Shown: positions 32,561 to 41,756 of the stretch, one piece after another
Layout of the letters: each line of letters begins with the position of its first letter
Numbering within the stretch: the stretch's first letter is position 1
Source of the DNA: Altererythrobacter sp. TH136
GTDB lineage: Bacteria > Pseudomonadota > Alphaproteobacteria > Sphingomonadales > Sphingomonadaceae
Reading direction: 5' to 3'
NCBI RefSeq assembly: GCF_007065885.1
Contig: NZ_CP041409.1
Span: forward strand, 992,001-1,056,000
DNA: 64,000 bases
The notes under the pieces: generated by a model
What the model saw: only the letters and a program-made list of their open reading frames with translations
What the model was told of the DNA's origin: nothing
Databases searched by the model: none
Program-made: the position numbers and the translations under genes

Positions 32561-34213
32561 ATGCACTTCGACGACCGCCTTGCCACCGTCTTGCGCCACC
32601 GGGCGACGGGTGAGCGTGCGGCCATGACCCAGTTCCGCCAGTTGCTCGACCTGCTGGGCAACCGCCGCGCCGGCCGCGACGAATCCATGCTTGCGGCCGC
32701 GTGGCTCAGGCTGGCGGCGCTGGGCGAGACGATTGCCGCTGACCAGCGCGCGATGATGATCCGGGAACCGGGACTGCGGTTCCGCAACCCCGAACTGGCG
32801 CTGCACCTGGCCGAGGACGAGCCCGAGGTCGCGGCGGCGGCACTCTCGGTCGCGCAGCTGAGCGTGCACGACTGGGACGCGCTGATCCCGCGCCTGCCGA
32901 TCCGCGCGCGCGGCTTTCTGCGCTTGCGGCGCGACTTGCCGCAGGCGACTCAGCACGTGCTCGACCGGCTTGGGATTCGCGACCGCGGTCTGCCGAGCCC
33001 CTATCCCGCCATGGACGCGGCGCCCGCCGCCCCGCTCCCGCCCCTGCGGCCGGTCCCGGCCAACGACCTGGCGGAGAGCGATGACGACTCCGCCAGCGAA
33101 ATCGGCGCGCTGGTCCGCCGGATCGAGACTTTCCGCAAGACCCGCGCCGCGCGTCCGCCGGAAGAAGCGCCGCGCCTGCCGCTAAACGAACGGCCCGACC
33201 AGGCGCGCTCGCGGTGCGAGGGGTTCGCTTTCACCACCGACGCCGAAGGGCGGATCGACTGGGCCGATGCGCCGATCGCGCCGATGGTCATGGGGGCACT
33301 CGTCCCCGTCGCCGCGGACAGCGGGCGCAACCAGCACCAGCCGCTGCGCCGTGTCGCGATGACGTGGAGCGGCGCTCCGGCGGTAGCGGGCGACTGGCTC
33401 ATCGATGCGGGTCCCCGCTTCTCCGATCCGGGTGGCCGGTTCATGGGGTACGCGGGCCGGTTCCGGCGGCCAGCACTCGCCGCCGCTGCCGCCGCGTCCA
33501 GCCCGCAGGCAGATCGCATGCGTCAGTTGCTGCACGAACTGAAGACCCCGGTGAACGCGATCCAGGGCTTTGCCGAGGTGATCCAGCAACAGCTGTTCGG
33601 ACCCACGCCGCACGAATACCGCGCCCTGGCCGCGACGATCGCGGGCGACGCGGCGCGGATGCTGGCGGGGTTCGACGAACTTGACCGGCTGGCCCGGCTG
33701 GAGAGCGGCACCCTCTCCCTGGACGAAGGCAGCTCGGACTTTGCGCAGACCTTGCAGGGGCTGACCGTACAACTGGGCGAGGTGTTGCGCAGCCGCAATG
33801 CGCAGTTTCTCAGCGAGATCGACGGGGCCGCGGGCGCGGTGCCCCTCGCCCGCCACGATGCCGAAGCGCTCGCCTGGCGGCTGCTGGCGACGGCGACCGG
33901 CGCGACCGGTCCGGGCGAAGTCATTGCCCTGCGCCTCTCTCGCCTGGCGAACGGCGTGCAACTGCGCATTGCCCTGCCCGCCTCGCTGGCGACGCAGGAC
34001 GACGTCTTTGCCGCTGACTATCGCGCGGGCAGCGGCGCGGTGAGCGCGGGGATGTTCGGCGCCGGCTTCGCGCTGCGGCTCGCCCGGGCGGAGGCGCAGG
34101 CCGCAGGCGGCGACCTGGTGGCCGCGAACAAGGCGCTGATCCTCACTCTCCCCGGCTTGACCGCCGCCGAGGGGCAACTTAGCCACGACCGCGCTGGCGC
34201 CGCTCACGGCTGA
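32561..34213 (+). CDS. Soluble histidine-kinase-like protein with degenerate ATPase domain
   Basis: A 550-residue protein without membrane helices. The N-terminal 150 residues are helical and unassigned; residues 215-300 look PAS-like (GFAFTTDAEGRIDWADAPI). The H-box LLHELKTPVNAIQGFAEV is textbook, with His near residue 325. The C-terminal third has the place of the ATPase domain but lacks a recognisable N-box or Asp-x-Gly-x-Gly; only GMFGAGFALRLARAEAQAAGG resembles a G2 loop. Start: GGAG precedes two adjacent ATGs (32558, 32561), and the second has the better spacing. Thirty bases ahead of the deacetylase gene, so probably cotranscribed. Confidence 0.8.
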   Translation: MHFDDRLATVLRHRATGERAAMTQFRQLLDLLGNRRAGRDESMLAAAWLRLAALGETIAADQRAMMIREPGLRFRNPELALHLAEDEPEVAAAALSVAQLSVHDWDALIPRLPIRARGFLRLRRDLPQATQHVLDRLGIRDRGLPSPYPAMDAAPAAPLPPLRPVPANDLAESDDDSASEIGALVRRIETFRKTRAARPPEEAPRLPLNERPDQARSRCEGFAFTTDAEGRIDWADAPIAPMVMGALVPVAADSGRNQHQPLRRVAMTWSGAPAVAGDWLIDAGPRFSDPGGRFMGYAGRFRRPALAAAAAASSPQADRMRQLLHELKTPVNAIQGFAEVIQQQLFGPTPHEYRALAATIAGDAARMLAGFDELDRLARLESGTLSLDEGSSDFAQTLQGLTVQLGEVLRSRNAQFLSEIDGAAGAVPLARHDAEALAWRLLATATGATGPGEVIALRLSRLANGVQLRIALPASLATQDDVFAADYRAGSGAVSAGMFGAGFALRLARAEAQAAGGDLVAANKALILTLPGLTAAEGQLSHDRAGAAHG

Positions 34214-34243
34214 CCTCACGCCGCCCGCCAGCGGGGGAGTTGC

Positions 34244-35242
34244 ATGGATCGTCCGATCACCCAGCCGCCGCTCCCCGGTTCGGCCGCGCGCTTCGCCCCC
34301 CGGTTCGGCACCCGCTCATTGCTGACGGTCGATACGGAAGAAGAATTCAACTGGGCGGACCCCTTCACCCGCGACGGGCACGGACTGATGCACGTGCCGC
34401 GGATCGCCCGCTTCCAGGAGTTCTGCGAAGGGCTGGGGGTGGTGCCGGTGTACCTCGTCGACTGGCCGGTCGCCACCTCGCCGCTGGCGATCGACATCAT
34501 CGGCAGCGCGGTCAAGGCGGGCCGCGCCGAAGTCGGCGTCCAGCTTCACCCATGGGTCAATCCGCCCTTCGATGAAGAGGTGAGCGTCCACAACAGCTAT
34601 GCCGGCAACCTTCCGCCGGCGCTCGAGCGCGCCAAGTTCCTTCGGCTGCGCCGGCAGGTCGAGCAGGCATTCGAGACTACCCCGCTGATCTACCGGGCGG
34701 GCCGTTATGGGCTGGGGGCCGAAACCGCCGCCATGCTCCGCGATGCAGGGGTGCCGATCGACACCTCGGTGCGGGCGAACTTCGACTATCGGGACGGCCA
34801 GGGTCCCGATTACAGCCGCCATCCACTGGCGCCGTACTGGGTGGACGAGGCGCGTGAACTCCTCGAATTGCCCCTCACCACCGTTTATTGGGGAATGCTG
34901 CGGCGGCAGGGCCGCTGGGTGCATCCGCTGCTGCGCAAGTTACCGAGAGTGGCCGGCGCGTGCTCGCGGTTCGGCGTGCTCGAACGGATTGCGTTGACCC
35001 CCGAAGGCGTCACCGCCGAGGAAGCGCTGCGCGGCATCGACATGGCGCTGGACGATGGCCTGCCGCTGCTGGTGCTGAGCTTTCACAGCCCGTCGCTGTC
35101 ACCCGGCCACACACCCTACGTCCGCACCGAAGCCGACCTTGATCGGCTGTATGACTGGTTCCGCCGCGTTTACATGTATCTGGACATGCGCGGAGTGGCT
35201 CCCACCAGCGTCAGCGAGATCATCTCCACCGCCGAGCGTTGA
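34244..35242 (+). CDS. Polysaccharide deacetylase family protein (WalW-like)
   Basis: A 332-residue NodB-fold protein. The catalytic and metal motifs are visible: LLTVDTEEEFNWADP (Asp pair), GVQLHPWVNPP (His pair) and a RAGRYGLG strand, with LLVLSFHSPSLSPGH toward the end. It is close to the WalW proteins of polysaccharide gene clusters. No signal peptide, so it should be cytoplasmic or act on lipid-linked intermediates. GGGGGAG before the ATG. It follows the kinase-like gene and precedes two tRNA genes. Confidence 0.85.
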   Translation: MDRPITQPPLPGSAARFAPRFGTRSLLTVDTEEEFNWADPFTRDGHGLMHVPRIARFQEFCEGLGVVPVYLVDWPVATSPLAIDIIGSAVKAGRAEVGVQLHPWVNPPFDEEVSVHNSYAGNLPPALERAKFLRLRRQVEQAFETTPLIYRAGRYGLGAETAAMLRDAGVPIDTSVRANFDYRDGQGPDYSRHPLAPYWVDEARELLELPLTTVYWGMLRRQGRWVHPLLRKLPRVAGACSRFGVLERIALTPEGVTAEEALRGIDMALDDGLPLLVLSFHSPSLSPGHTPYVRTEADLDRLYDWFRRVYMYLDMRGVAPTSVSEIISTAER

Positions 35243-35322
35243 GCCGCTTGCCAGCGTGCAGCCCTGCGTCTACCGCCCCGCGCACCGGCTTTGACCGGAC
35301 CGGCCCGTCCGGTTCGGCCAGG

Positions 35323-35398
35323 GGGCCTGTAGCTCAGCGGTTAGAGCTGGCCGCTCATAACGGCTAGGTCGCGGGTTCGAATCCTGCCGGGCCCACCA
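35323..35398 (+). tRNA. tRNA-Ile2 (CAT anticodon, lysidine-modified)
   Basis: 76 bases including CCA. Acceptor GGGCCTG/CGGGCCC, anticodon loop CTCATAA with CAT at 35356-35358. The D and anticodon arms (TTAGAGC, AGGTCGC variable region) resemble tRNA-Ile2 (ileX type) rather than elongator or initiator tRNA-Met, so C34 should be converted to lysidine by TilS to read AUA. tRNA-Met is the alternative. Confidence 0.85.
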
Positions 35399-35441
35399 CC
35401 GGCGCCTTTCAAGGCGTGCCAGGTGGCCGGCATCGATGGGT

Positions 35442-35518
<77 letters not shown>

Positions 35519-35554
35519 ATCAACCCAGTGAGAGCAGGATAAAAACCGGCTCGG

Positions 35555-36124
35555 CTAAGTGCGCGGCGTTGCCGTGCGCTCGATCCACTGAGCGAACGCG
35601 TCGATGAAGGTCTGGAAGAACGTCTCGGTCCCCTCCTTCACGATACCGCCATCGTCGCCGAACAGGTTGAACCCGTCGCCGACATAAGCCTCCGGCTGTT
35701 GCAACGTCGGCATGTCGAGAAACACCAGCGCCTGGCGCAGATGATGGTTGGCGCCGAAGCCGCCGATGGCGCCGGGGGACACGCTCATGATCGCGGCGGG
35801 CTTCTTGGCCCACGCGCTGCTGCCATAGGGGCGCGAACCCACGTCGATCGCGTTCTTGAGCGCGCCCGGCACGGACCGGTTGTATTCCGGCGTCACGAAC
35901 AGCACCGCGTCGGCCGCGCCTACCTCGCGGCGGAAACGCTGCCACGCATCGGGCGCGCCGGCTTTCTCCACGTCTTCGTCGTACAGCGCGAGATCGCCGA
36001 TCTCGACGATCCGCAGCGTCAGGTTGGCAGGGGCGAGCCGCGCGAGCGCCAGCGCGGCTTTTCGGTTGACCGATTCCTTGCGCAAGCTGCCCACGATCAC
36101 CGCCACGTCAAATTGCTGCGCCAC
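35555..36124 (-). CDS. NADPH-dependent FMN reductase family protein
   Basis: Flavodoxin-like oxidoreductase of 189 residues. FMN-phosphate loop VAVIVGSLRKESVNRK, then the conserved FVTPEYNRSVPGALKNAIDVGSRP segment and SVSPGAIGGFGANHHLRQ. Such enzymes reduce FMN or quinones with NADPH. The start is a GTG at 36122-36124 with AGGAG nine bases upstream; a TTG six codons earlier is also possible. It converges on the tRNA pair. Confidence 0.9.
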   Translation of the reverse strand: MAQQFDVAVIVGSLRKESVNRKAALALARLAPANLTLRIVEIGDLALYDEDVEKAGAPDAWQRFRREVGAADAVLFVTPEYNRSVPGALKNAIDVGSRPYGSSAWAKKPAAIMSVSPGAIGGFGANHHLRQALVFLDMPTLQQPEAYVGDGFNLFGDDGGIVKEGTETFFQTFIDAFAQWIERTATPRT

Positions 36125-36336
36125 TATTGGTTGCTCCTGCAAGAAAGTGTGCCCGTCCGCTGACCGAACGCGCGGGCGGGCGGGTGTTTCCGGCGCCGTT
36201 CCCGGACCCGCTTGCGCGATTTTTGTGCCGTTCCCGCAGGATCACCGCCGAGGGAGCAACGCGCCCGGACTTTACAGGTCAGCGCGTTCATGAGCACCAC
36301 GCGAAACCAGCGCGGGATGCTAACGGAAACGCCGCG

Positions 36337-37710
36337 CTACGCCCCCGGGGTGATCGCGTCGGCTTCGTTCGCGAGGATGCCGACCACCTGAGTCCAAACG
36401 CCGACATTCTGCCGCAGTTGCACCGGATCCACCTTGTCCAGCGTGTCGTCAGGCGTGTGGTGCAGGTCGAAATAGCGGGTGCCGTCCTGCTGCAGATCAA
36501 GGATGGCTGACTTCGATTCGCGCGCCAGGTTCAGGTCCGCCCCGCCGGTGGCCACCTCCTGCGATGGCGCTACCCCGAAACGCGCGACGGCCTTGGCCAG
36601 GCGCTGATAGAGCGCGGGCGCGGATTGCGTGAAGTTGCTGTCAAGCCGCCAGATCCGGTCGGCGCCAAAGTCGCTTTCGATGCCGGCGTGGATCGCCTCG
36701 CCCCGGTGGGCCGCGGCGTAGGCACGGCTGCCCCACAGGCCGGTCTCCTCCGCCCCGGCGAACAGCAGCCGGATGGTGCGCAAGGGCCGGTCGCCGCGCG
36801 CGATCTGCTTGGCGGCGGCGGCGATGATCCCGCAGCCTGACGCGTCATCGATCGCTCCGGTGCCCAGGTCCCAGCTATCGAGATGGCACGCGATCAACAC
36901 CGGCGGTAGCTTAGGATCGCGGCCGGTGATTTCGGCCACCACGTTGCCGCTGTCGGTTTCGCCCACCGCGCTGGGGGTCAACGTCAGTTTCATGCGGATC
37001 GGCTTGCCGCGGGCGAACATCCGCTCGAGATTGTCGGCATCCGGGTTGCTCAGCGCGCCGGCCGGGGTTGGCGTAACGCCCTCGGCGAAGGTGGTACCGC
37101 CGGTATGCGGCGTGCGGTGGTTCTCCGTCCCGATGGAGCGGATCACGGTCGCGACCGCGCCCTTGCTCGCGGCGAGGCTGGCGCCGGTCCACCGCGCAGG
37201 GCCGGCAAATCCGTATCCGGAGCCATCCTGCGTCGGGCGCATGTCGTGGCTGATGAAGGCGATCTTGCCCGCCAGGCTGCCCGCCGGGGCCGCGACCAGG
37301 TCGGCATACGTGGGGAAGTACGCCACTTCCGCCGTGAGGCCCGCCGCCCCGGTCGAGGCCGAGTTGCCGAGCGCGGTGATCTTCATCGGCTGGGCGAAGG
37401 TGCCGACGATCTCGGCGCGTTCCTCGCCCCGCACCCAGGTCTGCATCTTGTAGGGTTCGACCTTCACGCCCGCGAAGCCGTTGGCCTTGAGCCACTTCAC
37501 CGCCCAGTCCCGCCCGCGCGCTTCCGCTTCGGTGCCGGCCTGGCGCGGACCGACTTCGGTGGTGATCCCTTCGACAAAGTCCCATGCGACCCGGTCGTTC
37601 TCCAGCGCGTCATCGGCCAAACGCTCGAGCGAGAGCGGCGGCGGCGCGGCAGACGCGGCGGTTGCGGCGAGGAGCGACAGCGCGGCGAGCGCGGAGAAAT
37701 GCGACTTCAT
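36337..37710 (-). CDS. M28 family zinc aminopeptidase, exported
   Basis: A 457-residue exported peptidase. Signal peptide MKSHFSALAALSLLAATAASA. The M28 metal ligands are readable in order: HLDSWD (His, Asp), GAIDDASG (bridging Asp), EETG (general base Glu and ligand), ESDFGAD (Asp) and DLHHTPDDT (last His). A PA-type insert (VAYFPTYADLVAAPAGSLAGKIAFI) precedes the catalytic half, as in the family of glutamate carboxypeptidase-like M28 enzymes. ATG at 37708-37710; the upstream frame extension has no signal sequence. About 115 bases separate it from ettA, which is divergent. Confidence 0.93.
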   Translation of the reverse strand: MKSHFSALAALSLLAATAASAAPPPLSLERLADDALENDRVAWDFVEGITTEVGPRQAGTEAEARGRDWAVKWLKANGFAGVKVEPYKMQTWVRGEERAEIVGTFAQPMKITALGNSASTGAAGLTAEVAYFPTYADLVAAPAGSLAGKIAFISHDMRPTQDGSGYGFAGPARWTGASLAASKGAVATVIRSIGTENHRTPHTGGTTFAEGVTPTPAGALSNPDADNLERMFARGKPIRMKLTLTPSAVGETDSGNVVAEITGRDPKLPPVLIACHLDSWDLGTGAIDDASGCGIIAAAAKQIARGDRPLRTIRLLFAGAEETGLWGSRAYAAAHRGEAIHAGIESDFGADRIWRLDSNFTQSAPALYQRLAKAVARFGVAPSQEVATGGADLNLARESKSAILDLQQDGTRYFDLHHTPDDTLDKVDPVQLRQNVGVWTQVVGILANEADAITPGA

Positions 37711-37824
37711 GCCCGCGCTGCTAGCGCCTCGCATCGGCGGTGCCAACCCGCTTGCCCCTCCCCGCCCCAACCCCTATCTGGCGGCCAACTTTCAGACACA
37801 CTCTGCTTTTTTTGAGGACCACCG

Positions 37825-39498
37825 ATGGCCGCCCAGTACGCATACGTCATGAAAGGCATGACGAAGACCTTCCCCGGTGCGCCCAAGCCGGTGCTGAAGG
37901 ACATCAACCTGCAGTTCTACCAGGGCGCCAAGATCGGCATCGTCGGCCCCAACGGCGCGGGCAAGTCGACCCTGATCAAGATCATGGCCGGGATCGACAA
38001 GGACTACACCGGCGAAGCGTGGGCGGGCGAGAACATCACCGTCGGCTACCTGGAGCAGGAACCGGAACTCGATCCGACCAAGACCGTGCTGGAAAACGTC
38101 AAGGACGGGGCGCGCGAAACCGCCGACATGGTCGAACGGTTCAACGCCATCGGCATGGAAATGGCCGAGGAGGGCGCCGATTTCGATGCGCTGGGCGCCG
38201 AGATGGCCGAACTGCAGGACAAGATCGACGCGGTCGACGGGTGGACGCTCGACAACCAGCTCGAGATCGCAATGGAAGCGTTGCGCTGCCCGCCGGGCGA
38301 CATGGGTGTGGAAAGCCTCTCGGGCGGTGAAAAGCGCCGCGTCGCGCTCACCCGCCTGCTGATCCAGAAGCCGGGCATCCTGCTGCTGGACGAGCCGACC
38401 AACCACCTCGACGCCGAAAGCGTCCAGTGGCTCGAAAACCACCTCAAGGAATACGCCGGCGCGGTGCTGATGATCACCCACGACCGCTATTTCCTGGATA
38501 ACGTGGTCGGCTGGATTCTCGAGCTCGATCGGGGTTCGTACTACCCGTACGAGGGCAACTATTCGACCTACCTGGAGAAGAAGGCCAAGCGGCTGGAGCA
38601 GGAAAGCCGCGAGGAATCCGGCCGCTCCAAGGCGCTCAAGGACGAACTGGAGTGGATCCGCCAGACCCCGGCCGCGCGCCAGACCAAGTCCAAGGCGCGT
38701 ATCCGCAAGTTCGAGCAGCTGCAGGAAGCGCAGAACAACCGCAAGCCGGGCAAGGCCCAGATCGTCATCCAGGTGCCCGAGCGCCTCGGCGGCAAGGTGA
38801 TCGAGGCCAAGGGCATCTCCAAGGCCTATGGCGACAAGCTCTTGTTCGAAGACCTGAACTTCATGCTGCCCCCCGGCGGCATCGTCGGCGTGATCGGCCC
38901 GAACGGCGCCGGCAAATCGACGCTGTTCAAGATCCTCACCGGCAAGGAGACGCCCGACAGCGGCACGGTGGAGATCGGCTCGACCGTCCACCTCGGCTTC
39001 GTCGACCAGAGCCGCGACGATCTCGATCCCAAGAAGAACGTGTGGGAGGAAGTGTCCGATGGCCTCGATTACATGAAGGTCAACGGCCACGACATGTCGA
39101 CGCGCGCCTATGTCGGCGCGTTCAACTTCAAGGGCGCCGACCAACAGAAGAACGTCGGCAAGCTGTCCGGCGGTGAGCGCAACCGCGTGCACATGGCCAA
39201 GATGCTCAAGGCGGGCGGCAACGTCCTCCTGCTCGACGAGCCGACCAACGATCTCGACGTCGAGACGCTGGGCGCGCTGGAAGAAGCGATCGAGAACTTC
39301 GCCGGCTGCGCGGTGGTCATCAGCCACGACCGCTTCTTCCTCGATCGCCTGGCGACGCACATCCTGGCGTTCGAAGGCGACAGCCACGTCGAATGGTTCG
39401 AAGGCAACTTCGAGGCGTACGAGGAAGACAAGCGCCGCCGCATGGGCGATGCCGCAGATCGGCCGACGCGGCTCGCCTACAAGAAACTGACGCGGTAG
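37825..39498 (+). CDS. ettA: Energy-dependent translational throttle protein EttA (ABC-F)
   Basis: A 557-residue ABC-F ATPase that binds the ribosomal E site and gates the first elongation step according to the ATP/ADP ratio. The N-terminus YAYVMKGMTKTFPGAPKPVLKDI, Walker A GPNGAGKST (twice), signatures LSGGEKRRV and LSGGERNRV, Walker B DEPTNHLD and DEPTNDLD are all present. The arm motif and P-site tRNA interaction motif region (residues 245-305, WIRQTPAARQTKSKARIRKF) is intact, which separates it from the Uup-like paralogue at 16932. TTTGAGGACCACCG precedes the ATG. Confidence 0.97.
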   Translation: MAAQYAYVMKGMTKTFPGAPKPVLKDINLQFYQGAKIGIVGPNGAGKSTLIKIMAGIDKDYTGEAWAGENITVGYLEQEPELDPTKTVLENVKDGARETADMVERFNAIGMEMAEEGADFDALGAEMAELQDKIDAVDGWTLDNQLEIAMEALRCPPGDMGVESLSGGEKRRVALTRLLIQKPGILLLDEPTNHLDAESVQWLENHLKEYAGAVLMITHDRYFLDNVVGWILELDRGSYYPYEGNYSTYLEKKAKRLEQESREESGRSKALKDELEWIRQTPAARQTKSKARIRKFEQLQEAQNNRKPGKAQIVIQVPERLGGKVIEAKGISKAYGDKLLFEDLNFMLPPGGIVGVIGPNGAGKSTLFKILTGKETPDSGTVEIGSTVHLGFVDQSRDDLDPKKNVWEEVSDGLDYMKVNGHDMSTRAYVGAFNFKGADQQKNVGKLSGGERNRVHMAKMLKAGGNVLLLDEPTNDLDVETLGALEEAIENFAGCAVVISHDRFFLDRLATHILAFEGDSHVEWFEGNFEAYEEDKRRRMGDAADRPTRLAYKKLTR

Positions 39499-39607
39499 AA
39501 TTGGCAGCAACGCGCCTGCCTGCATACTGCCGGGTATCGGCCCATTGCCGACGTTCCGTAGAAGGTGCTTCGAACACAGGTGACGATGCCAGAGACACCA
39601 AGCAGCG

Positions 39608-40906
39608 TTAGGACTGGGCTCCCTTCTCGATGGGTTCGAGGCCTGCGCTGCGGGTGGCTGCAAACATCTGCGGCATCGCCAGCGCGTCAAACCCATAGGG
39701 GTCGGGGCGGAACTGGACGCTTGTGCCGCTGAGCATCACGGTAAGGTAAGTCATCAATACAGGGACTGGCTTCGGCAGCTCGAGAACTTGCTCAGCTGCC
39801 GGCCCGGGCTGCGGAACACCGCCGTACACCCACGATGCGAATCGGCGATAGTCCTCCAGCCGAACACAACCATTGCTCAGCCAGCGGTCCTTTGAGTCGA
39901 ACACTTCCTTGGTCGGGGTATCGTGGAGATAGATGCCGTAGTCGTTCGGCATCTCGAATTTCATCTCACCCATCGAATTCCACGGCCCGGGCAGCTGGCG
40001 CACGCGGATGTTGCTCTTGCCCGCTGCGACCTGCTTCCAGTTGATGGTCTTCGGATCGACCACCTGGGCAGCGGGCGTCCAATCGGACAGCACCTCGTAA
40101 TGAAAGTTCTTCAAGTAGGAGACGCCCTGATTGAGCACGCGCTTGGCCGTCACGGTCTGGATCATGTCCGGCGGCACGTTCCAGTACGGATTGGCCTTCG
40201 CGCGCTGCATCAGAACCGCTAGCATTGGCGTATTGGTCTTCGGCGCGCCCACGATCACGCGCATGCTGTCCACCACCTTGTCACCCTGAACGAGGTATGC
40301 TTCGGCCGCGCCTGAATCGACCACCACATATCGGTCGAACGTGCGGGTGACCGGCAGGCGGTAGGCACGTTCCATGTTGATTGCGATCCGGCGAGCATAA
40401 TGATCCGCGCCCAAGTTGAGCGAGGCGATCGTCGACCGGCCAGCAACGCCATCGGCGTCAAGGCCATGCACGCGCTGGTACTCGGTCACCGCGCGCAAAA
40501 GCGTCTCGTCATAGCCGCCCCCTTCAGGCAGCCCTAAGCGGGTCCGAAGCTGCTCCACGCGCCTTCCCTTGGAGCCCGCCTTCAGCGGACCGCCCGCGGC
40601 AACCTTGATCTGCGGCAAACCGCCCCAACTTGTTTTGTACCGTTCGAGACCGCCCGCGAGGCCGAGGAAAACCGAGTTAGGTTCTTTCCCTCGCGTCTCT
40701 TCGCGACCCTTGAAGATGCGCTGAAGCCAATTTCGCGGCTTTTGCTTCGGCTTCGCAACTTCAGCCATCTGCGGATCGACATAGATGAAGTCGATCCCCT
40801 GCTTAATCGAAGCGGGGATCGCGATCGGCTCATCGCCTCGCGGATTCGCCGCCAGCGGGCTGGCGGCCATTAATGCGGCGGCACCCAAGAGCAGACTGAT
40901 TTTCAT
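39608..40906 (-). CDS. L,D-transpeptidase (YkuD, LdtD/YcbB-like)
   Basis: A 432-residue periplasmic enzyme that makes 3-3 peptidoglycan cross-links. Signal peptide MKISLLLGAAALMAASPLAAN, an unassigned helical segment, a peptidoglycan-binding domain (LKAGSKGRRVEQLRTRLGL, GLDADGVAGRSTIASLN), and the YkuD domain with HDTPTKEVFD and SNGCVRLED; the catalytic cysteine is residue 347. It is most like LdtD. The coding sequence is less GC-rich than the rest: 34 of 60 in the line at 39841 against 47 of 60 at 48061. GGAGAAAAACTGC precedes the ATG. Confidence 0.94.
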   Translation of the reverse strand: MKISLLLGAAALMAASPLAANPRGDEPIAIPASIKQGIDFIYVDPQMAEVAKPKQKPRNWLQRIFKGREETRGKEPNSVFLGLAGGLERYKTSWGGLPQIKVAAGGPLKAGSKGRRVEQLRTRLGLPEGGGYDETLLRAVTEYQRVHGLDADGVAGRSTIASLNLGADHYARRIAINMERAYRLPVTRTFDRYVVVDSGAAEAYLVQGDKVVDSMRVIVGAPKTNTPMLAVLMQRAKANPYWNVPPDMIQTVTAKRVLNQGVSYLKNFHYEVLSDWTPAAQVVDPKTINWKQVAAGKSNIRVRQLPGPWNSMGEMKFEMPNDYGIYLHDTPTKEVFDSKDRWLSNGCVRLEDYRRFASWVYGGVPQPGPAAEQVLELPKPVPVLMTYLTVMLSGTSVQFRPDPYGFDALAMPQMFAATRSAGLEPIEKGAQS

Positions 40907-41236
40907 GCAGTTTTTCTCCAGGCTGCGATCAGCCTCTGACCAGGTCCTACGGCATTGGAATTTCAGTAGGCTGAACCCGATGACCGCAACGTTGACCGCT
41001 TTCTACCCGTTTCTGGACATGCGCGGCCGACTGTTTCGCCCCTGAAGCGGTCAGAATGCGAAGCGGGCGGATAGCTGCCCGACCACAGCAGCCGGCTGAT
41101 CAGCTGTATGCTTCATCCCGCGAGCCATTTGGGATTTCGGACGATCTGTGCTAGTTCATCCACATCGCGGTCGATCTGAATAAGCGCCCCGCGACTGAGA
41201 GATTGTTTGTGCTCCCGCTTGTGACCGGAGCGACAG
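40907..41236. other. 330-base intergenic region without a supported gene
   Basis: Between the L,D-transpeptidase and the next small gene. No tRNA, terminator or strong reading frame is seen. A 21-codon frame (ATG at 40980) and several alternative-start frames exist but have no ribosome site or conserved look. Base composition is lower in GC than the flanking genes. Both neighbours read outward from it, so it should carry two promoters; none is clear. Confidence 0.5.
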
Positions 41237-41458
41237 ATGGATCTCAACCGCCTTTATTTCGATCATCAGGCGTCGCTGATCGCGGCTGACCGGACCTGTT
41301 CCAACGACAAGCGGTCTGCCCATCTGCTCAGCGCGGCGGCCATTGCCGACCATATCGCCGTTGCGCAGGCCGCGCTTGGCGCGGAAGCGTCCGCCTGGTG
41401 GTCCACGCCCGCCTTACCTGAGGCCAAACGCCACCGCGGCGCATGGCAATGCTGGTGA
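41237..41458 (+). CDS. Small conserved-looking protein, 73 residues, unknown function
   Basis: ATG at 41237 follows CCGGAGCGACAG, a good ribosome site. The peptide opens MDLNRLYFDHQASLIAADRT and continues with an amphipathic helix SAHLLSAAAIADHIAVAQAALGA before a short Trp/Pro-rich tail. The MDLNxLYFDHQ start is familiar from small hypothetical proteins of sphingomonads; I recall it but cannot name a function. No cysteine pair, signal or helix-turn-helix. Possibly cotranscribed with the 41514 gene 55 bases on. Confidence 0.65.
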   Translation: MDLNRLYFDHQASLIAADRTCSNDKRSAHLLSAAAIADHIAVAQAALGAEASAWWSTPALPEAKRHRGAWQCW

Positions 41459-41513
41459 CGCCCATTGATCGCCCGATCGTCATCTTAACCCCCAACGCGC
41501 AAAGGTGCCGCCC

Positions 41514-41735
41514 ATGAAGCCCGATAAAGCCTACGTTCCCCTGAAACCGTTCCTCATCACCAAGAATGACGACGGCATGATCCGCCTGACGGTGCGCGAG
41601 ACGCGATACAACAGCCAGGGTTATCCGCTGGTCACCGCGACCGTGGTCGACCAGGCGTTCGAAACCGCGACCAAGGCGCGCCAGCATGCGGCTGCGGAGT
41701 TCCGCGCGAAGCCCGGCGAATTCGCGATGAAGTAA
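41514..41735 (+). CDS. Small protein, 73 residues, unknown function
   Basis: ATG at 41514 with AAAGG nine bases upstream. The sequence KAYVPLKPFLITKNDDGMIRLTVRETRYNSQGYPLVTATVVDQAFETATKARQHAAAEFRA is evenly charged, with a strand-strand-helix layout suggesting a compact domain with a C-terminal helix. No family is recognised. It converges on hxlR; a hairpin lies right after the stop. Confidence 0.65.
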   Translation: MKPDKAYVPLKPFLITKNDDGMIRLTVRETRYNSQGYPLVTATVVDQAFETATKARQHAAAEFRAKPGEFAMK

Positions 41736-41738
41736 GCC

Positions 41739-41756
41739 GGGCGACCGGCCGCCCGC
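41739..41756. terminator. Hairpin between convergent small gene and HxlR gene
   Basis: CGGGCG (41739-41744) and CGCCCG (41751-41756) form a perfect 6-bp stem with a six-base loop, filling nearly the whole gap between two stop codons. No T-tract. Confidence 0.4.

Noticed and set aside
36124-36291. 55-codon minus-strand frame whose TAG overlaps the GTG of the flavin reductase
   Set aside because: Arg-rich composition, no ribosome site before its ATG, and no conserved pattern.
37792-39696. 634-codon minus-strand frame opposite ettA
   Set aside because: Antisense of EttA, which has all ABC-F motifs.
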